Assembly: GCA_944472135.2 (NCBI GenBank)
Contig: OX235265.1
Coordinates: 39,591,459-39,655,458, forward strand
Source of the DNA: Trichobilharzia regenti
Lineage: Eukaryota > Platyhelminthes > Trematoda > Strigeidida > Schistosomatidae
DNA: 64,000 bases
Direction: 5' to 3'
Shown here: positions 24,301 through 33,300 of the stretch, piece by piece
How the letters are laid out: every line of letters starts with the position of its first letter
How positions within the stretch are numbered: position 1 is the stretch's first letter
Position numbers and translations under genes: made by a program
The notes under the pieces: generated by a model
Told to the model about the DNA's origin: nothing
The model's database searches: none
Seen by the model: only the letters and a program-made list of their open reading frames with translations

Positions 24301-27300
24301 GGGAAGTTGTCACGGTGGATGTTGCGTCTTCAGGAGTACGATTTTACGATCTCACACGTTCCTGGAAGTGAAAATGTCTTGGCAGATTTGTTATCGAGAC
24401 CAGAAGATGAGTCTGAGTTGCCCGAGGTCGCTTACGGAGTGCATGCAGTAGAACAAGACCCACTAAGACTTGCACGTAGGCAGAGGTTGGACGATACGCT
24501 GAATACAGTAATACAGGTGATCACCAACGGAATAGAAGTGGATCAAACTACGGCGAGTAAGGAGCTAACCACACTACTCAGACAGAGGGATCGACTCAGA
24601 GTGAATGCCTACGGGACTCTGACCTGGCGAGAGAACGACGGAAGCTGGCTGGCTGTCATACCTCAATCGTCGCGCCACGACATGATAGAAGAATGTCACC
24701 AGCTAGCGCATACAGGCGTGGCCAGAACGACCGACCTCCTAAGACAAAGTATGTACTGGCCAGGTATGAGAGAAGACGTAGCAAGATACGTACTTGGATG
24801 TCCACGGTGCCAGCTGATGAAAGGTGACCGGTATATACGACCACCACTTCAGTCGATTCCAGTTACCGCGATAGGTGACTTGTGGTCCGTAGATGTCATG
24901 GGTCCATTTCCTCAGACATCCAATGGTAATCAGTACCTCTTGGTGATGACGGAACACGCGACACGATGGGTAGACGCCGTAGCAATCCCAGACCAACGTG
25001 CAAGAACCGTGACAGATGCAGTAGTTAGACACATTGTTGCAGACCACGGCGTACCGAAGACAATACTGACAGACCAAGGTCCCTGTTTCGAGAGTGAAGA
25101 GTTTACTTCCCGTTTGCAACAGCTGGGCATCAAGAGGATCAGAACGACCCCATACCATCCACAAACGAATGGCCTAACGGAGAGAAACAACCGTACACTG
25201 AAGGAGTGGCTGGCCTCGAAGGGCGGGAACTGGGAAACGGAGCTTCCACTGATTTTACTAACACATCGGGCTACCACTCAGGAAACAACGAAGAAGTCAC
25301 CCTTCCAACTGATGTATGGTAGAAAACCACGATTACCGGTACACAATGAGACCTGGCCCATGCACCAAAAGTGGAGTACGACGAAATTAAAAGCAGAGAG
25401 GAAAGAGGCAGTCAAGAATGTAATACGGAAGCAGCGCAGTGATGTCACGAAGTCTCAGATGAAAGAAAGGACGCAGTGCATTACCTTTGCAGTCGGGGAC
25501 CAAGTGAAGTGTAGAGACAGGAGATATACAGTTGGAGGCGGGCTAGGTTCACGGAAACTCCTTCCAAAGTGGGAAGGACCATACACAATCACAAAAAGAC
25601 GGGGTCAAGTATATACCATCCGAAGAGGTGATAAACAGAAACGAGTTAACGCCAGTCAGCTCCAAAGATGGGTACAGTGGGACAAGCCGGTCAGTAACAA
25701 TCCTCAACTAGAGGATGTAGCACCCAGAAGGTCGGAACGTCTGCGCACGAAGCTATTTGACGGGGGGACGAGTGTGGTGAGAGCAGGCTGCTAGCCGATT
25801 GGTTGGCACTAATCTACGTTAATGTCTAGGTCACTAATATGGGCCGTGAGAAAATATGAACAAGGCTGTTTCAACAACCAATCACAGCAAACTTAAATGT
25901 GGACAAATATGATTCGCAGATAGATGGCTCTACTTTCCGAGAAATATCGAAAACAACCAATCATAAGACTGTGTTTGTCTGCTTAACTTCCGAGAAACAA
26001 CCAATCAGAAGACTGCCTTTTTCTGCTTGCATAAGCCTTATTAATGCACATAAAATATATATAAATACGTGTTGATTTTCGTAATAAAACGATCTGTTGC
26101 CAGCCCTTGTCTTCTGTTGTTACACAAGTATCACCATCTAAAGGCAGCATTTGACTCCATAGAACTGTTAAACAATCTGATTATTTTCTGTCTTTAATTT
26201 TTACGCAATTACACATTGTGTACTCCGTCAAATTAACACCTACCTTTTTTAATGTAACTAACTGTTATTATTACTTATTTCACATTTTCAAGGGTTGATC
26301 TGTAAGGATTAGATATAAGTATAAAACTTGGGTATTGTGGTAGAGTATAATTCCATTATAGATAAGATTTTATTTTGATAAATCACACAGTGTTGTACAG
26401 TTATATTGACTGATGACGTTTCGAGCACAAACTATTGCCACTCATAATCATATCAAGTTATACAACTTTGTTCTTTCATTTATATACATGTGTAGAATCA
26501 ATTAGATATTGGATTAAAATCAATGTGAGATAATGTACATTCAGAAATAATAGTGTGGTGAGAGCAGGCTGCTAGCCGATTGGTTGGCACTAATCTACGT
26601 TAAGGTCTAGGTCACTAATATGGGCCGTGAGAAAATATGAACAAGCCTGAGTCAACAACCAATCACAGCAAAGTTAACGTGGCAAAATATGATTCGCAGA
26701 GAGAACTCTATTTGTCAAGGAATCCCGAAACAACCAATCAGAAGCCTGCGTTTGTCTACCTAAACAACCAATCAGATGACTGCGCTTGTCTATAATAATG
26801 TAGTTGAAAGATGTATAAATACGTGTTGATTTTCATAATAAAACGATCTGTTGCCTGGCCCTTGTCTTCTGTTGTTACATTTGCTGTCGCTGCCTACCGA
26901 CAAATGAAAAGCCTATACCCTGCAGTTTTTGATGGAGACATATGGATCTTCGGGCAGGACTTCAAGGCTTCTGCGCAGTTGAGTGGCGTTCAAGATCTGT
27001 CAGCGATGGAGCTGCTACTTGAGACGCTGCTGGGAGGTCGGGCGAAAGCAGCATATGAAGGTGTGGGCCGAAGTATGGACGAATGTTCGACAGGGTCAGG
27101 CAAACAGTTTCCAAAGTGGGAAGGACCATATATGGTCACTTCGAGATGGGGTTACGCAGACACAGTCGCAATGGCGAACAATGAGAGGCGCGTGAACGTC
27201 AGCGAGCTCCAGAAATGGATACAGCGAGACAAGCCAACGATGACGCCTGCACCAAGTGGATCAAGCCGAATTCAGTCGCACGTATTTGACGGGGGGACGA

Positions 27301-30300
27301 GTGTGGTGAGAGCAGGCTGCTAGCCGATTGGTTGGCACTAATCTACGTTAAGGTCTAGGTCACTAATATGGGCCGTGAGAAAATATGAACAAGCCTGAGT
27401 CAACAACCAATCACAGCAAAGTTAACGTGGCAAAATATGATTCGCAGAGAGAACTCTATTTGTCAAGGAATCCCGAAACAACCAATCAGAAGCCTGCGTT
27501 TGTCTACCTAAACAACCAATCAGATGACTGCGCTTGTCTATAATAATGTAGTTGAAAGATGTATAAATACGTGTTGATTTTCATAATAAAACGATCTGTT
27601 GCCTGGCCCTTGTCTTCTGTTGTTACAATAGTACGAGTGTTGTTGATCAATTGCAGTTAGATGGGAAAAAAGGACGAGTGTGTTTTACAGTCATACTAAG
27701 CTACTTGTTAGAATGTTGTGATGTGTTTGCATTGAGCTGGAATTTCAAGATTATTTATTATCCTCTTCTGATTTGACTGATGGCAATAATACGAGTGTTA
27801 TTGATCAACTATAATCAGATGCGAAATACGACGAGTGTTTTAATAGTCATAATAAGTTTTTTGTTCGAATGTTGTGATGTGTTTGAATTGAAATAGAGTT
27901 TTAAGATTATTTATCATCCTCTTCTGATTTAACCGGCGGTAATAATGTCTTCCATATTTCTGGTATTTGCATTGAGTCATTTCTGTTTCATGTGTTGAGT
28001 GTAGACTCGATAAATAAGGATTCCGTAATCAACCCCTCTCTCCACCTACATAGATTACTTTTTAGAATTTTAACCCTCTCCCACCATGCTATTGTGTGGT
28101 TGTATGTTAATGCATGTAGTGCAATGTAGTGCTGAGCTTTTTTCTAAATTACTTATCTTTTCAGGGTCAACCATTCTTCCCTTAGCTAAATTCTTATGTT
28201 CTGATAATCTGACTATCCCTGACCTACTAGTTTGACCTATGTAGTTGACTTAACCCACAGTCATTGGAAGGTATTTTGTAAATTATAATATTTTGTTTAA
28301 TCGGGTCCACTGGGTCTTTTAGCCTACAGAGCTTGCCTCTGTACAAAGACAGAGACGTCAGCTGATGATGAAACCCTGTAACCGGTCAACCAAATCCCTA
28401 CAAACCAATACTTGAATAATTCTAATTCGGTAGAAGATTTTCTTTGGAAGCTGATAGCCTTCAAAAGGATAGACGATCCTTTGAGGTATATATATTTGTA
28501 AGAATAATAATTGAGTACTATAACTTATGAAATGGCTAATTTTTTAATAGATAATGAAGTTTGAATTACTATTCAAGAAACACTGTCTTACTTTTAAGTA
28601 TCAGAAGATTACTTTTAAATCCTCCACATTAAACTCAGTAAGAGTTTCTATAGCAAAGATGATCCCATAAATTTGCATATTTACACTTTTAATCCAGTTT
28701 ATGATAAGAGTTTAAGATAAAGAAAGGGTTAAGTAAACTTTCATATATACTCCTACTTTTTTTAATACTTCTATTAAATTATTTAATTTTTGTCTGACCT
28801 ATTATTATGCTAATTTTCTTTAACTAGTTTAAAGATTATATGTATATGGTTATAATGTAATGATTTTAGAGGAAGATAATAATGATAATTAAGGAAAGAA
28901 GCAATTGGTTTATCTCAGCAAAATGTAATTGTGATGAAAAAAATCTGAGGGATCGGGTGTTAATCTCATTAGAGTTTGATTCAAGTCTTTAATCACACTG
29001 TAAGATTATGTGAATCTGGGCGGTATTCAGTTTAAATGTTCTCCAGTTGCAGTGTTGTTTTAACTGTGAAATTTCTCAGTTTCTCTTTTTTTTTAACTCA
29101 ACTAGAAATCTTAAAATCTCAGTAGCAGTTAGCATGTCAAGAAATTAGCTTGGAGCTCGTCAGCTAGATGTACTTGCACTCCCAAATGAGTAATGATATC
29201 CCCATCTAGGCTCGAATACAGTACTCATCTTTTCGAATATCAAAGTGTTATCCCCTAGACCACTTGGATCAAGACAACCACCCAAATTACTTCGAATTAA
29301 ATCTGTAGAAATTATGAAAGCATCTTGACAAGGAATCGACATGTCATCAAAGCGCAAATATTTCAATCTAATCTATTATTTTGATTTATTTACTATCAGT
29401 CCTAAGTTTCTGAGATAAAGTCGTTCAAGAGGTTATGCTTTCTTCATGAAACTTCAGCATGAATCACTGAACATTGGAATATGTTAACAAGGTTTTGAAA
29501 AGCGGACAAATTCTCATGTTCTGCTTTTAAAATAAATGAAAGCGGATCATAGAGATTTCATCAAGCCTACTGGATGATCAAATATCTTGAGAAAAGATAA
29601 TAATCACTGTCCTATCAACAACAAAAATACCTACTAACTATCTAATAAAGTTGTACGACCAGCATTTCATAAGGTCTTGTAAGTAGTTTTAATCTAATGC
29701 CTTCATTTTTTCAATATCAGTTACATTTGACTATTAACATATTGCTGGAAATTTATTCAAACAAAATATGGTCCACATTGTCGTGGCATACTGCCCAACT
29801 TCATCCCAAACTAGTACAGAAATGTTACTGCTTTTATGCGAACTTATTTATTTTATCAGTAATTCTTGTAATTGATATTTTTACACTCATAACCCAATTT
29901 TTTATGATTAGAAATAAGTGAAGAAGCATGCCACTTTGCCAACTGAGTATTTTTGTCCATGGGAATACAGAAACTTGATCCTAATCAGTAGAATTATTAA
30001 ATAAGCAAAAGCAATAAGGTTGTATGAATCCAATATAAGCTAGACAAACTCTATCACAAAACACTGAGACCAAAAATTTATTCAGAACTATGCAGTACTA
30101 AATATGAGTTTCGTTTTCCTTCATGGCTCTCAAGTGGTGTTCACCAATATTTCTGCAAAGAAGAGAACTCAAAAGAACCGGACCCTGAGCTCGAAAACCT
30201 TGAGTGTACAATCCTGGACAGATTTAAATTAAGACAAAACACATACCTTACAGTTTTTGTTTTATTTCTCTAGGTTCCCACTGGAACATAGGGCTTCAAG

Positions 30301-33300
30301 CTACAGGTTTGAAGTTTCGGTAACAGTGGTGTTTATTTTTACAGGATGGGGTTGCTAGCCTCATGCTCAAACTCCCCTTTTTACCAGTTTTGTTACTGGC
30401 TTAGCGAGTTGTGGGACAGAGGTCGAACCCCAGGTCACATGTGTGGTCGGCGGGCATTCAACCGCTGTGCCACCGACGCACAATACCTTGCGGCAATCAC
30501 CACTTAATTTTTTCTCCACTTTGCTTCGAATTCGTCGCGAAAGCCACCTTTCAACTTACCAAATCTTTACAAAATCAACAACTTACTTAATAAAACTTCA
30601 TTTGCATACCATTTTAAAAGATTTATTTATCTACTGGAAAAGTCCAAATCATATTTTTAAAGTCATGTTTTCTGTTCGCCGTAATTAAAATAATGGTTGC
30701 CATAAAAATGACACACAGAATTTATATTACAATTGATTAGTACTGTAACTTATTCTACCAATAAGCTGTTCTTCTGCTCATAAATTCTATTACATACTTT
30801 GTAGTGTTTATAAGTAACAAAGTTTTATATGCAATAAACCATACTTTTCATGTTATCTTCTAAAGGATTGTTATGATTTCATAGGTACATCTTTTGGAAA
30901 TATGTACTACGATATTTAGTGTTTATGATATGCTAAGACCGTATAACGGAAAAATATGTCATGTCAATACTGTTACTTGTTTATATTTAGTATACATTAA
31001 ATCAAACAAATGAACATTGCGTTAACTACGCTTTCCTACCCTAGGATAGCTTCTGTAGGAAGTTTTTCTTGATGATACAATCAAATGAATCTTACTAATG
31101 AAAAGGTGAGCCGTATGATGAAGGCGTACTTCCACTTTGTTTATTTTACACCAGTATATGATGAGAAGAAATAAGGTTTTAACAGTGAACATGGTGAATA
31201 CTTTAAGTACCATACACCAGGTTACTTGAAGCAAGTGTTACTGGGTCATAAATAACAGTAACTTGAAGACTGCTTTTATGACTGACTATTCTTGGGTTTA
31301 TATCTACAATGCATTTTAGACGAAATTACCAGAAAAACTATGCTTTTGACTTAATGGATACTTGAGCTTTTTTTGTTTATTTATCCAGAATGTAACCTCT
31401 AGTCATCAGAAGCTTAAATACACTGCATTTGCTTGCACAAAGATTGACGACTCAATTTTTTGTAGCGGCCTTGTTCTAAGTTTGTTTAACATGACTGACA
31501 CCCATCACATATACATCATCTTTAATATTAAATGAGGGCTACATTCAGGTCTGTTAGTATATTTGGATAGGGAGAAAGTATAGAAAATCCTGAACAATGG
31601 TTGTATCTTATTGTAACAAGCAATTGAAATAACTTAAAGATGCTGCTTCTAGTCACCAAGTTTTAAAACAAATATCAATAAGAATATCTGCGTCTTCCAC
31701 AAAAACTAAAATCATGCTCACAGAAAATGTTGGCTAAAAATAGGGGTATGTTATCTGTATTCAATAATCTATTGAAAATTTTATAAAGCTGGCGAAGATG
31801 GGTGTTTAACGAAAATAGGTATCAATGAGTTAATTATTTATTTATAAGTGAGAATTACGTAACGTGTAATGTAATAGTAACTATGACATTTCAGAGGTAA
31901 CAATATTTGTGTAAAACCTGGGCACTGTGGTAGTATGTAATTAAATACACACACAGTGAAACAGTATTATTTACTGGATGACGTTTCGAACAAAATTTAC
32001 GGTTCATAATCATGCCATCAATTATAATCACACGATTTCGAAACTTTCGTTTTATAGTTGTCTTTATTCTTTCCTACTTGTCGCAGGGGTAGTAGAATTT
32101 TCCAGATGTCCGGTTAAACAGGTGTTAAATCATTCCTATTGCACATATTTTCAGCTGATTTGATAATTAAAACTTCCGTTATCAATCTCTCCCTCCACCC
32201 TGTCACCTTATCCCATCCTATTGTATGGTTGTGTGTAATTGCATTTAGTGGTATAGCTGAACTATGCTCCAGGTTTCTTATCCTATTAAGGCCAACTAAT
32301 CTATATTTCGCCAGGTTTTTTATGCTCGGCTAGTCCGATTACCCCTGTCCTACTACATTGACCGATGTATTCGACCTAACAATCATTCCAGCAGGACATT
32401 AGCTAGACTAAGGTGTTTTGTGCAATTGGCTACACGGAATCCTTAAACCTAAAGAGCCTAATTCTAATGGGAAGTCTTAACCAGCAGGGCACAGAAGGTC
32501 GGGTGTGAGGACAAATACTCGCCGAAGACATTGGCTAGCGGTTGCACTATATCGTGAATTGGCAGAAGTTAGAATTCATGGGTTGGCCATTGGATCGGGT
32601 CCCAGTGGCTCAATCGTCTACTAGCTAGCTCACCTTGTAACCGGAAGGTCCTGGTTTCGAACCCTGTTAGTGGGTGCTTACTGATAAAGAGTCCCAAACT
32701 AGGACAAAACAGTTGTCCAGTACTCCCAGGTTTTACACTGGCTCTCTAACCAATATCAGCTCATGATGAAATCCTGTAACCAATCAACCAAACCCCTACA
32801 AAGCAATACTTGAAAGCTCAATTCTAATTGAGTTTGTGGGTTTGAATGCCACTTTATTCTTGCATTGTTAGGAATTCTCCTTAAGGCTTCCGCGGTTCCT
32901 TCCTTGTGTGGAAGTACTACTGGTGATTTATATTCCCTATTGTTGGTGTTGTCATTATCCTGTGTACGTTTGACATGCATGTAGTCATTATTATTATTAT
33001 CACTATTACTACCATTATTTGTTTTATTTTTAGATTTTCCTACATAATTTCTGACTAATTTATCAGGGTAATCACTAAGTTTCAAAGCTTCTGTACTATA
33101 TGCCTCACTCCCTACCTTGGATTTTCCTTGGTACGACTCAGTTTTTTTGCTCTATTACTTAGACATTTCACCAATCCTATTTTTACTGACATAGGATGGG
33201 ATGATCGGAAATCCAAATATCGGTTTGAATGTGTGGGTTTCCTGTAAACACTAGTGTTTAACTTCCCATCTTCTTTCCGTTTTACGCTACAACCTATAAT

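Larger units (their letters stand above)
21579..26124 (+). mobile_element. Complete Ty3/gypsy LTR retrotransposon
   Basis: Two 352-bp LTRs (TG...CA) flank an internal region of about 3.8 kb with one continuous gag-pol frame. The LTRs differ by eye at one base (GTTGACAC versus GTTGGCAC), so the insertion is very recent. The flanks show CAAG on both sides as a 4-bp target-site duplication; a following T is shared, so 5 bp is possible. No env-like frame follows the integrase. The element is antisense to the protocadherin, inside its first intron. Canonical CCHC Gag and a GPY/F-type integrase end distinguish it from the CHCC-type Boudicca/CsRn1 lineage; assignment to a named schistosome family was not possible. 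Confidence 0.96.
26554..27627 (+). mobile_element. TRIM-like miniature gypsy element (non-autonomous, 1074 bp)
   Basis: Two 326-bp LTRs that look identical, with the same first 40 bases and same end as the full element's LTRs, flank only 422 bp. The flanks show ATAG on both sides (ATAGT if the shared T is counted). The internal part keeps the primer-site region, the first part of gag, then jumps to the integrase C-terminal end and purine tract. Protease, RT, RNase H and the integrase core are absent, so movement would need proteins from a relative such as the neighbour at 21579. It is inserted into a Penelope-like remnant, at the start of a short tandem repeat. Confidence 0.92.
26310..28345 (-). 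mobile_element. Old Penelope-like remnant split by the miniature LTR element
   Basis: The segments 26310-26553 and 27628-28345 resemble in order the Penelope-like copies at 31905 and 55466 (for example the GACGTTTCGA block near 26415 and the GTGTGGTTGTATGTTAATGC block near 28098). Coding frames are destroyed. The LTR element is younger than this copy. Confidence 0.55.

Noticed and set aside
22371..25277. Several minus-strand frames up to 231 codons across the gypsy element
   Set aside because: Shadows of the intact gag-pol frame, with no recognisable domain.
25600..26124. Possible env-like gene after the integrase
   Set aside because: The pol frame runs straight into the 3' LTR, leaving no room for another gene.
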